From the NCBI RefSeq assembly GCF_023824195.1, contig NZ_CP085442.1:5091595-5155594 (forward strand): DNA of 64,000 nucleotides, written 5' to 3'. Positions 1 through 9,219 of the stretch are shown here, in pieces. Each line of letters begins with the position of its first letter. Within the stretch, counting starts at the first letter, position 1. Made by a program: the position numbers and the translations under genes. The stretch comes from Priestia megaterium. GTDB lineage: Bacteria > Bacillota > Bacilli > Bacillales > Bacillaceae_H. The notes under the pieces were generated by a model. The model worked only from the letters and a program-made list of their open reading frames with translations. It was not told the origin of the DNA and searched no databases.

Positions 1-528
1 GAGGCTAAAAAAGAGAAAACAAAGCAAGAAAAGCCGGAAAAGAAAGAAAAAGAAAAGCCGGCTAAAAAGAAAAAACAAAAGGAATCAAATTTAGATGACA
101 AAGATATTCAAAATCTGATTCTAAGCAGCCGTGAGCAATTTTTAGCTCATCATAAGGAAGAGTATGCAAAAGCACCTATTGCAAGAAAAATGATAGGTAT
201 GGGCTTTTCTGGTGACTATACAAAACAGCTTCCGCCAAAGATGATTGAAATGGATTTTTATGATCTGTTTTTCTCTTTAGGTATCATCGGATTTTTACTA
301 TGGGTTCTTCCACTTCTAGTAGTTGGTTTAACCGTATTGGTTCGATTATTTAAAGACCCATCACAGCTTCTTGATGAAAGCTTTATGATGTATAGTACAG
401 CAATTGTATTAGCTCTTGGAATTGCTTTTGTAGCTGGGCATGTCTTCACGGCACCAGCCGTTACTATCTATTTTGCAGCAGCTGCTGCTTATCTGTTCGT
501 CATTCATTTTAAACAAAGACAAGCATAA
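1..528 (+). CDS. O-antigen ligase-like membrane protein, 3' part only
   Basis: The reading frame is open from base 1 to the TAA at 526-528, so the gene begins upstream of the window and only its last 175 codons are seen. The visible part starts with a Lys/Glu-rich cytoplasmic stretch (about 28 residues), then a conserved-looking segment SREQFLAHHKEEYAKAP and MIGMGFSGDY, then two or three hydrophobic segments (about residues 90-112, 125-145, 150-168). This resembles the C-terminal half of the O-antigen ligase/polymerase-like family of Gram-positive membrane proteins, which act in surface polysaccharide assembly; the assignment is by general resemblance and the substrate cannot be inferred. A bidirectional terminator follows directly. 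Confidence 0.6.
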   Translation, partial: EAKKEKTKQEKPEKKEKEKPAKKKKQKESNLDDKDIQNLILSSREQFLAHHKEEYAKAPIARKMIGMGFSGDYTKQLPPKMIEMDFYDLFFSLGIIGFLLWVLPLLVVGLTVLVRLFKDPSQLLDESFMMYSTAIVLALGIAFVAGHVFTAPAVTIYFAAAAAYLFVIHFKQRQA

Positions 529-558
529 AAAAACAGGCCATTGAAGGCCTGTTTTTTT
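527..558. terminator. Bidirectional terminator
   Basis: An A-run, the stem AACAGGCC/GGCCTGTT with loop ATTGAA, and a T-run. It lies between two convergent genes and can end transcription from both. Confidence 0.9.
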
Positions 559-2356
559 ATCTTTTTAATGGCTGAAGGCTTAACACCGTATCACCCGCAT
601 TAACGTTTATTTCTTGATCATGAGCAAAAAAACTCAGTGCCTTTCCCTGCTTGCTCACTGCTAGTAAAAGAGAAGCATCGCTTTTCTCCTCAAGATATGT
701 TTCATACGTATATTCATCCGTAATTTTTGTATTATAAATCGTATATCCATGCTCCATTTTATGATGCAGAAACTCCCACGTAATTCCTTTCTTAAAGAGC
801 ATGCGTCCTCTTACTGTATGCATAATTTCATCGACATCTTCTCTTGAATCTTCTTGGTCACGAATGCTCAATTGAAAAACATTGTTCCGTCCCATATCTT
901 GAAGAAAAGCAGTACAAACAAGCGCATTATATGCATCTAACTCAGTTGCAGCAATCACGTATTCATAAGGAGTTAAGTCTAGATGATATTCCGTTTGCTC
1001 AGCTAGAACTTCTCCGTGATAAACATCTACTTCCGCTCTGCGCGCAACTCTTAACCGCTCCCACGAAGAATCAGCAACTAATACTGGATAGCCCAGCTGT
1101 TTTAACTTGGAAGCAAAAGCAACCGTAAAATCATTGCTTCCTACAAGCAAAATACCAGGTTCTTCTCCAATTGATAAATCAAGCTTCTTAGCTAGCCATG
1201 AAAGGGAAAAACCGTGTGCACAAACCGTAGCAAATACTAAAGCAAATGTCAGCGTTGTTAGGATGGAAGCATCTTTAAATCCTTCATCGATTAGTACTTT
1301 CGCAAAGTAACTTGAGACCGTTAACGCCACAATGCCGCGCGGGGCAATCCAGCCAATCAGTATCTTTTCTTTTATAGATAAATCTGTCCCTACCGTTGAT
1401 AAAAAGATGGAGACAGGTCTGACAATAAACAGCATAAGTAAAACAAACAAAATAATATTCCAATGAAAAATTTCAGTAATGGTCTTCATCGTCAGTCCAG
1501 CCGTTAACATGATAAAAATAGTAGAAGTCAATAGAACCGAAATGTTCTCTTTAAAATGTCGCATATCACTAATAGATGAAATATGCATATTAGCAAGGGT
1601 AATACCCATCGCTGTTACTGCTAGAAGACCTGTTTCATGCTTAATTTCATCAGCTATCGTAAAGCAGGCAATAACGACAATAAATACGACCGGAGATTTT
1701 AAATACTCTGGAATATGACCCTTTTGAAACATCCATCCTATTCCGCGGCCAAGAAGCCATCCTATTAAAACAGCAATAATAGAAGCTACAAAGAAAAAGA
1801 GAATTGTTTTTCCACTCACTTCTCTCAGCACTAAAAATTGAACAATTTCAAACGAAAAAACGGCCAGCAATGCACCAAATGGATCAACAATAATACCTTC
1901 CCATTTTAAAATCGCTGCTGGTTTTGGTTTTAATTTAGCTTGTCGTAAAAGAGGTAAAATCACGGTTGGACCCGTCACAATAAAAAGCCCTCCGATAACA
2001 ATTGCCACCGCCCATGATAAATCCGCTATATAATGAGCAGCTAAAGAGCCTAAAATCCAAGCTAGCATGGCTCCTAGTGTTACAATGCGAAACACGGGCT
2101 TTTCGATTCCCCTTACCTCTCTCATGTCTAAGTTCAAGCTGCCTTCAAATAAAATAACAGCTACAGCAATAGATACAAAAGGATCAAAAAGCTGAGCAAA
2201 TTGTGCTTTAGGATCAATTAAACCTAAAATAGGGCCTGTTAGTAGTCCGATAATTGACATCACGACAATTGCTGGTAACTTAAATCTCCAAGCCAGCCAC
2301 TGAGATAGAACTCCTAGTCCCACTACGAGCGTGATATGTATAAGCATAGGTTCCAT
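557..2356 (-). CDS. NhaP/CpaA-type cation:proton antiporter with RCK (TrkA-N) domain
   Basis: The 599-residue protein has about 400 residues of transmembrane segments typical of CPA1 (NhaP) Na+/H+ or K+/H+ exchangers, then a cytoplasmic Rossmann domain from about residue 401 (ILLVGSND, with VLVAD at the second strand) and a short RCK-C-like tail. Such proteins exchange Na+ or K+ for H+ across the membrane and are gated by nucleotides; the related staphylococcal CpaA binds c-di-AMP through its RCK-C part, so c-di-AMP control is possible but not shown here. Start: the open frame extends 27 codons further upstream, but ATG at 2356 is preceded by GAGAAGGAAGA at good spacing and begins MEPMLIHITLV, the first helix. 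It is monocistronic, with a terminator on each side. Confidence 0.88.
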   Translation of the reverse strand: MEPMLIHITLVVGLGVLSQWLAWRFKLPAIVVMSIIGLLTGPILGLIDPKAQFAQLFDPFVSIAVAVILFEGSLNLDMREVRGIEKPVFRIVTLGAMLAWILGSLAAHYIADLSWAVAIVIGGLFIVTGPTVILPLLRQAKLKPKPAAILKWEGIIVDPFGALLAVFSFEIVQFLVLREVSGKTILFFFVASIIAVLIGWLLGRGIGWMFQKGHIPEYLKSPVVFIVVIACFTIADEIKHETGLLAVTAMGITLANMHISSISDMRHFKENISVLLTSTIFIMLTAGLTMKTITEIFHWNIILFVLLMLFIVRPVSIFLSTVGTDLSIKEKILIGWIAPRGIVALTVSSYFAKVLIDEGFKDASILTTLTFALVFATVCAHGFSLSWLAKKLDLSIGEEPGILLVGSNDFTVAFASKLKQLGYPVLVADSSWERLRVARRAEVDVYHGEVLAEQTEYHLDLTPYEYVIAATELDAYNALVCTAFLQDMGRNNVFQLSIRDQEDSREDVDEIMHTVRGRMLFKKGITWEFLHHKMEHGYTIYNTKITDEYTYETYLEEKSDASLLLAVSKQGKALSFFAHDQEINVNAGDTVLSLQPLKR

Positions 2357-2560
2357 TGTATCTTCCTTCTCTCGTTCACATAATGTGTATATATTTTCCC
2401 TAAAATAAACCGATGTTATACAGGAAGAAACAAACACTACCTTGTTTTACCACTTTTTCAAAAATGCTAAACGCATACTCTTTTCTTTGAATCCAAGCTG
2501 TTTTCTTTCGTTCGACACATATTTTACTTGTGTTTGTCGAATTTCACTTTATTATCAAAT

Positions 2561-2590
2561 AATAAAAAGCCTTTAGCTTCTGCTAAAGAC
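2561..2590 (-). terminator. Terminator of the cyd operon
   Basis: Read on the minus strand: stem CTTTAGC/GCTAAAG with loop AGAA, followed by GGCTTTTTATTATT. The stem overlaps the last codons of cydC. Confidence 0.85.
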
Positions 2591-4331
2591 TTTTTGCCGG
2601 ATGATCCAATTCATATAGCTTTTGATAGTGACTGTTCGTCGCAAGTAATTCGTCATGCGTTCCGCGAATGGCTACCTTACCATCTTGCAAGAATAAGATT
2701 TCATCCATCTTTTCCATCCCAACTAAATTGTGCGTAACCCAAATTAAGGTTTTGTCTTGAAGAGTTTCAAAGATAGTGGATAACAAACGTTTTTCAGTCA
2801 CGGTATCCAACCCTGCAGTTGGCTCATCTAGCATGACAATTGGCGTGTGCTGAAGCAGAACACGTGCTAACGCAATCCGCTGACGTTCTCCTCCCGAGAA
2901 GCGCTGACCTGTTTCGAGCATGGACGTTTGATATCCTTGGTGTAAACCTTCCACAAGGGAGTGCATATTCACTTGCTTCATTGCCTCAATTACCTCTTCT
3001 TTTGTGGCCTCTTCATTAGCTAGTAATAAATTGTTGGCTACGCTTGTATTAAATAAATATGGATTTTGATTTAATACAGAGATGAGTTTTGGTACATCTT
3101 CACGAACTTCAGCAACAGACTGACCGTTTAGTTGAACTGTACCTTCTGTAGGTAATAAGGAGCCTTGCAGCAATTTTAATAGAGTCGATTTTCCAGCTCC
3201 ACTCTTGCCAAGAATCGCAATTTTTTTCCCTTGCTCGACTTGAAATGAAAGATCATGAATTACTGACTCCTCCTCATTACTATAGCGAAAGCTTACATGC
3301 TCAACTTTTAATCTAACCGAATTCCATGAACCTTTATAAGGTAGAGAAAGAGTATGTTTTTTCTTTTCGTTCACATCTTCCCAGTTCTTTTCCATTGCCT
3401 GTACTCTATTTAATGATTCTTCAAACTGAGGAATCTTTTCTACTGCATTAGATACTGGCAGCAGCGCTTCAGATAAAGGAAATACTACTAAAATAAAAGC
3501 AGCAATAAACACACCTGCAAGCTCTTTATCTGCAAAAAGAGAAGCCCCAAACCAAATCATTGTGACAATTAAACCTGCTACAATAAGTTGTCCAAACAAT
3601 TCTCGGTAATACGTCCATAGTTTAAGCTTACGATCCATGCCGTCTAACTCATTTTCTGTTTTGTTATACGAATGAAAAAATGACTGCTGCTGACCGCTTA
3701 ACACCCAATCAGCAACTCCTAAAAACCCGTCTGTGACCTTGGCATATAACTGTGCTTTGCTTGATTTATATCGCTGATTGGCTGCCTTCATATGCCAAAG
3801 GGAAAAAAGCGGCATCACTACTACTAATAAAAATAAATAGATGGCAATCAAACATGCAAACTTTAGGCTAAAGAATCCTAAAGCTACAATCGAAATAACG
3901 TATAAAATAACAGCTGAAATTGTTGGAAGAATGGTACGCAAGAACAAGTCTTGTAAACTTTCAATATCTTCCGCGAGAACTCCTAAAACATCTCCTGTTT
4001 GATAGCGAGATGTAGCAATTAACGGTTCAATCAAATGATAAAGACGTGTACGCATTTTAGCTAAAATACGAAGAATAAAATCGTGACTGACAAGACGCTC
4101 CGCATAACGGAAAGCTGCTCGGCTTAAACCAAATGTACGCACAAGTACAATTGGAACATACACCAATAAAATTGTTTCTGGCTGTAAGGAAGAAGCTGAA
4201 ATCAAATAACCTGACGTGAACATTAGCGCGCAAGCAGAACTAATCGTTAACAAGCTTAGTAATAAGATAGAAAAGATACGATATTTATATGTTTTAAAAT
4301 AGGGCCATATCCAACTTTTATATTTCATCAT
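2583..4331 (-). CDS. cydC: Thiol reductant ABC exporter, CydC subunit
   Basis: A 582-residue half-size ABC exporter. The N-terminal six-helix membrane domain contains the CydC hallmark RTFGLSRAAFRYAERLVSHD; the C-terminal ATPase has Walker A GKSGAGKST (about residue 375), signature FSGGERQRIALAR and Walker B IVMLDEPTAGLD. With CydD it forms the heterodimer that exports cysteine/glutathione and is needed for assembly of cytochrome bd. It is the last gene of cydA-cydB-cydD-cydC and overlaps the previous stop by 4 bp (ATGA), suggesting translational coupling. Naming follows the E. coli relationship; in Bacillus subtilis papers this second ABC gene is called cydD. Confidence 0.93.
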   Translation of the reverse strand: MMKYKSWIWPYFKTYKYRIFSILLLSLLTISSACALMFTSGYLISASSLQPETILLVYVPIVLVRTFGLSRAAFRYAERLVSHDFILRILAKMRTRLYHLIEPLIATSRYQTGDVLGVLAEDIESLQDLFLRTILPTISAVILYVISIVALGFFSLKFACLIAIYLFLLVVVMPLFSLWHMKAANQRYKSSKAQLYAKVTDGFLGVADWVLSGQQQSFFHSYNKTENELDGMDRKLKLWTYYRELFGQLIVAGLIVTMIWFGASLFADKELAGVFIAAFILVVFPLSEALLPVSNAVEKIPQFEESLNRVQAMEKNWEDVNEKKKHTLSLPYKGSWNSVRLKVEHVSFRYSNEEESVIHDLSFQVEQGKKIAILGKSGAGKSTLLKLLQGSLLPTEGTVQLNGQSVAEVREDVPKLISVLNQNPYLFNTSVANNLLLANEEATKEEVIEAMKQVNMHSLVEGLHQGYQTSMLETGQRFSGGERQRIALARVLLQHTPIVMLDEPTAGLDTVTEKRLLSTIFETLQDKTLIWVTHNLVGMEKMDEILFLQDGKVAIRGTHDELLATNSHYQKLYELDHPAKSL

Positions 4332-6040
4332 ATCTCCTCCTCTTCATGTAAAAATTGATAGTAAGCTCCTTTTTTTTGAATCAGTTCTTGATGATTACCG
4401 ACTTCTGCAATCTTTCCGTCCTCTATTACAACAATGAGATCCATGTCTTTCATCCAATACAGACGGTGCGTAGCTAAAATAAATAACTTCTCTTGGAACA
4501 TCGTTAAAATATCTTGCTTTAATTCATATTCCGTTTCAATATCGACTTGTGCCGTTGGTTCATCAAGCATAATAATAGGGCGGTCGCTTAGAAATGCTCT
4601 TGCTAGAGCAATTCTTTGAGCTTGGCCGCCGCTAAGCTGCCGTCCCCCATCCCCTATCATTTCATTTTCCTTCTTAGGCATCTGTTGAACCGTTGATAAA
4701 AGTCCTGCTTTCGTTAAAGCATCTTCATAATCATATGAGCCGCCTCTGTCTTGATAAAATTCAATATTTTCTTTTACTGTTCCATTAAAAATAAATGGGT
4801 GCTGAGGGATATACGTAATCTGCTTTTGCCAAGCATCTGAGCGTAAATCAATTGGCACGCCGTTTACTTCAGCAGAGCCTTCTGTAGATTGTACAAAGCC
4901 ACTTAATATATCAATAAGCGTCGATTTTCCAGCTCCGCTTTTTCCTATGATTCCAATTTTCTTCATTCCTTTAACATGCAGTGACACATCTTCAAGAGAA
5001 GGTGGCTGCTCTTTGTCATATTTTACGGTGATATGACGTAAATGAAGTTCACTGTTTTCAGTCCAACTAGGAACGTCTTCTTTTTTATCCGACGGTTTTT
5101 CAGCCTGCTTCACAATCTTAATTAATGCATCTCCGGATTCTTTTCCGTCTAATGTTGCATGGTAATCGTTTCCGACTTCTCGTATCGGCAGGAAGTATTC
5201 AGGCGCCAGCAATAAAATCATAAGTGCAGGCTCTAATGTCATCGAACCATTCACCAGCCGCAAACCAAGCATAACAGCCACGATGGCTACAGATAACATC
5301 GTAAAGAAATCTAGAGCAAACGTAGATAAAAAAGCAATTCGGAGCGTTCCCATTGTCGCTTTTCGATAACGGTCACTGACTCTTTCAATCGTTTCAGCAT
5401 GTTCCTTACTTTTCCCGAGAAATGTTAAAGTTTCTAACCCTCGAAGCGAATCTACAAAGTGGTTGGACAACACGTGATATGTCTCCCATTGACTATCTAT
5501 TTTTTTTTGTGCAGCCAGTCCAAGCAAAATCATAAATAAAATTAAAATTGGCATGGTCACAAGTAAAATAATGCCTGAAAGCCGATCATGGTACCAAACG
5601 AAAGCGAGCACTAGCCAAGGTGTAACGCTAATGGCGGCCAGTTTAGGCAAAAACAGCTCGAGATAAGCGCGAAGCTTCTGTAGGCCTGTGGTGATGAGCG
5701 TCACCAAGTTTCCTGTTCCTTCATCTTTGGTAAAACGCGGTCCTAATGCAAAAATGCTTTTCATGACTATCAAACGAAGTTCCTGAGTCGTTTTGACTCC
5801 AAATTGATATGCCGTTTTTTTTACTATAAAACCTATGATCTGACGAACCATAAAGGCAGACAAAAACAATCCGATTGCTTTTGTCTGCGAAGTTAAACTT
5901 TCACCACGAAAAAGAGCGGTAATTACTTCGGCGAGCCACTTAGCTTGAAAAATAATGGCTACACTTTGAATAGTAATAAGCCCTATTAACATGGCAAGAA
6001 CCATTTTTATTCCGTTGTAAACCATTAAATTTCTACCCAT
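4328..6040 (-). CDS. cydD: Thiol reductant ABC exporter, CydD subunit
   Basis: A 570-residue half ABC exporter with an N-terminal membrane domain containing FQAKWLAEVI, a CydD-type feature of the first helices, and a C-terminal ATPase with Walker A GKSGAGKST (about residue 366), signature LSGGQAQRIALAR and Walker B IIMLDEPTAQVD. It pairs with CydC to export reductant needed for heme insertion into cytochrome bd. Its ATG shares a base with the end of cydB (position 6040), so the two are tightly coupled. In B. subtilis nomenclature this gene, directly after cydB, is called cydC. Confidence 0.93.
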   Translation of the reverse strand: MGRNLMVYNGIKMVLAMLIGLITIQSVAIIFQAKWLAEVITALFRGESLTSQTKAIGLFLSAFMVRQIIGFIVKKTAYQFGVKTTQELRLIVMKSIFALGPRFTKDEGTGNLVTLITTGLQKLRAYLELFLPKLAAISVTPWLVLAFVWYHDRLSGIILLVTMPILILFMILLGLAAQKKIDSQWETYHVLSNHFVDSLRGLETLTFLGKSKEHAETIERVSDRYRKATMGTLRIAFLSTFALDFFTMLSVAIVAVMLGLRLVNGSMTLEPALMILLLAPEYFLPIREVGNDYHATLDGKESGDALIKIVKQAEKPSDKKEDVPSWTENSELHLRHITVKYDKEQPPSLEDVSLHVKGMKKIGIIGKSGAGKSTLIDILSGFVQSTEGSAEVNGVPIDLRSDAWQKQITYIPQHPFIFNGTVKENIEFYQDRGGSYDYEDALTKAGLLSTVQQMPKKENEMIGDGGRQLSGGQAQRIALARAFLSDRPIIMLDEPTAQVDIETEYELKQDILTMFQEKLFILATHRLYWMKDMDLIVVIEDGKIAEVGNHQELIQKKGAYYQFLHEEEEI

Positions 6041-7056
6041 TAATACTCCATATGCTCCTTATGATCTACACGTTTTCTGAAAACGTAGTAGCTCCAAATT
6101 TGATAACCTAACACAAAAGGCAGTAACGCAATAGCAGCGTAAGACATAATTTTTAAGGAATAATTCCCTGATGCTGCATTATGAATCGTTAAACTATAGC
6201 TTTCATTGATTGAACTAACCAAAACGGTTGGAAACAATCCTGCAAATATAGAGGAAATTGATAAAATTAAAATTAAGCCAGACATAGCAAATGCCCATCC
6301 GTCTTTTTTACGTGTAAGGAAAAATCCTGCTAGTAAATACACGAAAATACCGATGAAAAATGTATATAGCATCAAGCGGCTATGATTACTGAATAAATCT
6401 GTTTCAAAAAACGTCATGCCTGAAAAGATAAGAAGTAACAAGGCATTTACAGGCAAAAGCTTCATAGCGACCTTCCGTGAACGATCTCTAATATCGTCCA
6501 TCGTACGGATCGTCGCAAAAATAAGTCCGTGCCATAAGCAAAGCATTGTTAATGTAACGCCGCCTGTTATGGTATATAGATTAACAATATCCGAAAAGCC
6601 AGCATTCATTTGCATGTTGCTTTCAACAGGCAGTCCTTTCATTAGCGCTGAAAATAAGACGCCAAAAATGAGCGGTGGAAAAAGACTTCCAAAGAATATA
6701 ACCCAATCCCATGCATTTTTCCACGCTTGTTTTTCAACTTTTCCTCGAAATTCAAATGCTACACCGCGGCCAATAAGCGAAAGCAAAAGAAGAACAAAAA
6801 GAACATACGACCCGCTTAATAGCGTTGCATACCAGTTTGGAAAAGCGGCAAACATAGCACCGATTGCTGAAATTAGCCAAACTTCATTTGCATCCCAAAA
6901 AGGACCGATTGTATTAATAAAAGCTCGTCGCTCTAAGTCGTTTCTTCCTAAAAAACGAGACACCATTCCAATCCCAAAATCAAAGCCTTCTAAAAAGATA
7001 AAACCAACAAACAGAATGGATACTAGTAAATACCAGAATTCATTAAGAGAAAACAT
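6040..7056 (-). CDS. cydB: Cytochrome d ubiquinol oxidase subunit II
   Basis: A 338-residue, multi-helix membrane protein beginning MFSLNEFWYLLVS and containing GFDFGIGM near the N-terminus and FWDANEVWL (about residues 53-61), both CydB hallmarks. It is the second subunit of the high-affinity quinol oxidase that reduces O2 to water at low oxygen. Its start lies 14 bp inside the end of cydA and has a strong AGGAGGGATACA ribosome-binding site within cydA, so the two subunits are likely made in equal amounts. Confidence 0.95.
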   Translation of the reverse strand: MFSLNEFWYLLVSILFVGFIFLEGFDFGIGMVSRFLGRNDLERRAFINTIGPFWDANEVWLISAIGAMFAAFPNWYATLLSGSYVLFVLLLLSLIGRGVAFEFRGKVEKQAWKNAWDWVIFFGSLFPPLIFGVLFSALMKGLPVESNMQMNAGFSDIVNLYTITGGVTLTMLCLWHGLIFATIRTMDDIRDRSRKVAMKLLPVNALLLLIFSGMTFFETDLFSNHSRLMLYTFFIGIFVYLLAGFFLTRKKDGWAFAMSGLILILSISSIFAGLFPTVLVSSINESYSLTIHNAASGNYSLKIMSYAAIALLPFVLGYQIWSYYVFRKRVDHKEHMEY

Positions 7057-8449
7057 TGTATCCCTCCTTTGTAAACGGATCAGTTGATACTACTTTTGTA
7101 TGTGCTTCGTGATCGTGATCTGGACCTTTTTTAATTTCTTTAACGAACAAGAACACCATAATCACAGCTAAAATTAAATAAAAGAACGAAAACGAGATAA
7201 TAGAAAACAACAATTCACCTGCTGTTACACCAGGAGACACGGCATCTTCCGTTTTCATATAGCCAAATACAACCCAAGGCTGACGGCCAATCTCTGTCAT
7301 AATCCAACCTGCTGAGCTTCCAAGGAACGGAAAGGCAATGGCAATCGTCATAATACGTAAAAATAGTTTGCTTTCTTGAAGTTTTTTACGAGAAAGCAAG
7401 TACGTGCCCCAAATGCCTAATGCACATAATACGCCACCCAGACCAGCCATAATGCGGAAACTCCAAAATGTTGTCCGAACGGGTGGAATATAATTTCCTG
7501 CTCCATATTTCGCCGTATACTGCTCCTGCAGCTCGTTCATTCCAGGAACGGAACCTGAAAATTTTCCGTATGATAAAAAGCTTAATAAATAAGGTATTTT
7601 GATTTCACTCGTATTTTTCTTTTCATCAGGGTGAATATTAGCTGTTACCGTCCAGGCGCCTGGACTTCCGCTGTTTTCCCATAATCCTTCACTTGCGGCC
7701 ATTTTCATCGGCTGTGTTTTAACTAAGTATCCAGCCTGTTCATGACCAGATAGCGCAATTCCTACACCTGAAACTAACCCTACAATGATGGCAACTTGAA
7801 ATGATTTTTTGGCAAAAGTCAAATGTTTTTTCTTCAAGAGCATAATGGCACTGACACCCGTGATAAAAAAGGCGCCTGTTGCAAACGAACCTAAAATTGT
7901 ATGAGGGAATTCAACCCACAGCTGACCGTTTGTTAACAATTTAAAGAAGTCATTCATTTCTAAACGGCCATTATTCAGCTCCATTCCAACCGGATGCTGC
8001 ATAAAAGAATTAGCCGTTAAAATAAAGAACGCTGAAAAAATAGTACCTAGACTAACAAGCCAAATACATAGACAGTGCAGCCATTTAGGCAAACGATCCC
8101 ACCCGAAAATCCACAGTCCAAGGAAAGTGGACTCCATAAAAAACGCGAGCAGTGCTTCAATAGCAAGCGGCGCACCGAATACATCTCCTACAAACCGTGA
8201 GTACTCTGACCAGTTCATGCCAAACTGAAATTCTTGTAAAATACCTGTTACGACTCCGACAGCAAAGTTAATCAGGAATAAGTGCCCCCAAAACTTTGCC
8301 ATCCTTTTATACTGTTCATCTTTTTTTACTACGTACATCGTTTCCATGATCGCTACTAAAAAGACAAGACCGATAGATAGCGGTACAAAGATAAAATGAA
8401 ACAGCGTCGTTGATGCAAATTGAATACGTGATAGTATAACTGTATCCAT
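7043..8449 (-). CDS. cydA: Cytochrome d ubiquinol oxidase subunit I
   Basis: A 468-residue integral membrane subunit carrying the three hemes of cytochrome bd. Visible hallmarks are SRIQFASTTLFHF at the N-terminus (His heme ligand), the GRQPWVVFG motif near residue 390 and a short Q-loop as in Firmicutes. The frame is open further upstream, but ATG at 8449 has GGAGAAAGA at correct spacing and gives the length usual for Bacillus CydA. It is first in cydABDC. A roughly 155-nt leader separates it from a likely -10 box at 8611-8616; this leader contains a long inverted repeat, described separately. The operon serves microaerobic respiration. Confidence 0.95.
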   Translation of the reverse strand: MDTVILSRIQFASTTLFHFIFVPLSIGLVFLVAIMETMYVVKKDEQYKRMAKFWGHLFLINFAVGVVTGILQEFQFGMNWSEYSRFVGDVFGAPLAIEALLAFFMESTFLGLWIFGWDRLPKWLHCLCIWLVSLGTIFSAFFILTANSFMQHPVGMELNNGRLEMNDFFKLLTNGQLWVEFPHTILGSFATGAFFITGVSAIMLLKKKHLTFAKKSFQVAIIVGLVSGVGIALSGHEQAGYLVKTQPMKMAASEGLWENSGSPGAWTVTANIHPDEKKNTSEIKIPYLLSFLSYGKFSGSVPGMNELQEQYTAKYGAGNYIPPVRTTFWSFRIMAGLGGVLCALGIWGTYLLSRKKLQESKLFLRIMTIAIAFPFLGSSAGWIMTEIGRQPWVVFGYMKTEDAVSPGVTAGELLFSIISFSFFYLILAVIMVFLFVKEIKKGPDHDHEAHTKVVSTDPFTKEGYNVFS

Positions 8450-8529
8450 CTTCTTTCTCCTTTCATATATAAGAACATTCATCATTTCCATAGATACTTT
8501 GCTCATTTCTGAGCATCTTTTACGTACAT

Positions 8530-8616
8530 TGTGAAACAATGAGCATAATAATTCGAGAAATATGCTCAATATTTCACATACATATGTAATATCTCTCTTT
8601 CTATTTACATAGTATA
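8530..8616 (-). promoter_or_regulatory. cydA promoter -10 and leader inverted repeat
   Basis: On the minus strand a -10 hexamer TATACT lies at 8611-8616 with no good -35, which suggests an activator-dependent promoter. Just downstream, 8530-8547 and 8561-8578 form an inverted repeat (arms TGTGAAACAATGAGCATA and its near-complement, 16 of 18 matching, 13-nt spacer). The outer TGTGAA/TTCACA parts resemble half-sites of the redox repressor Rex, but they are about 30 nt apart rather than 4, so Rex binding is only a guess. A second small hairpin of the same GCTCA/TGAGC word is at 8501-8514. Confidence 0.5.
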
Positions 8617-8716
8617 GTCTATTTTTTTAGCTGTGCACGTACATTGTTTGAACGTTTTTAGACTAAAACGTGACTTTCTTGTGACAAAAAAGTGAAGGAT
8701 CTCTTTATTTTTTCAT

Positions 8717-8747
8717 AAAAAAAGCACGCTCTGATTTGAGCTTGCTT
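8717..8747 (-). terminator. Terminator of the ThrE-type exporter operon
   Basis: On the minus strand, arms AAGCAAGCTC and GAGCGTGCTT (one mismatch) flank a 6-nt loop and are followed by seven T residues, just after the stop at 8750. Confidence 0.75.
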
Positions 8748-8749
8748 CT

Positions 8750-9205
8750 CTACGGTCGATATTTTGCTTTGGCATTTAATTTAGATTGACGAATGATTTG
8801 GTTAATGACTTCAGAAAATACAATACCAATGGCAATTGAACCTGAAATCATAAAGGCTTTCGCTGCAAGACTAATCGCTTCATTATAGTTATTTTCTACA
8901 AAGTTACGCATGGCATCGTATGCTGTTCCTCCTGGAACTAGCGGAATAATACCTGCTACGGTGAAAATAATGATCGGCGTTCGATAAATTTTTGCGTAAA
9001 TTTGACTAATAATAGCAATAAAGAAGGCCGATGCAACTGTGCTTGGAATTTCATCTACGCCATAGAACGTTAGCAAATAGTAAATGAGCCAGCCAATCAT
9101 TCCGACAAAGCCACTTTTTAATAATGATTCACGTGGAACATTAAAAATGATCCCAAACGCTGCTGAGGCAATAAAACTTGTAATTATCTGCTCTACGATA
9201 TGCAT
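8750..9205 (-). CDS. Threonine/serine exporter family, small (YjjB/DUF3815-like) subunit
   Basis: A 151-residue protein with four predicted membrane helices and the segment PLVPGGTAYDAMRN, a motif shared with the C-terminal half of ThrE-type amino-acid exporters. In actinobacteria ThrE is one polypeptide; here, as in many Firmicutes and enterobacteria (YjjP/YjjB), the function is split. The partner gene lies 14 bp upstream on the same strand. Start ATG at 9205 follows GGGAGG with 6-nt spacing. The substrate (threonine, serine or a small carboxylate) cannot be decided from sequence. A parS-like 16-mer lies inside the coding sequence at 9125-9140. Confidence 0.8.
   Translation of the reverse strand: MHIVEQIITSFIASAAFGIIFNVPRESLLKSGFVGMIGWLIYYLLTFYGVDEIPSTVASAFFIAIISQIYAKIYRTPIIIFTVAGIIPLVPGGTAYDAMRNFVENNYNEAISLAAKAFMISGSIAIGIVFSEVINQIIRQSKLNAKAKYRP
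9125..9140 (+). promoter_or_regulatory. parS-like centromere site
   Basis: TGATTCACGTGGAACA matches the Bacillus parS consensus (TGTTNCACGTGAAACA, read on the other strand) at 15 of 16 positions. It lies inside the exporter gene, about 55 kb from the origin. Confidence 0.6.
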
Positions 9206-9219
9206 ATGATGCCTCCCTT

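Noticed and set aside
2511..2541. TTCGACA/TGTCGAA inverted repeat upstream of the antiporter
   Set aside because: Short arms with a long spacer and no matching family consensus; could be an operator but support is weak.
6416..7087. Long open frame of 223 codons on the plus strand
   Set aside because: It is antisense to cydB/cydA, has no ribosome-binding site and its composition is that of a shadow frame.
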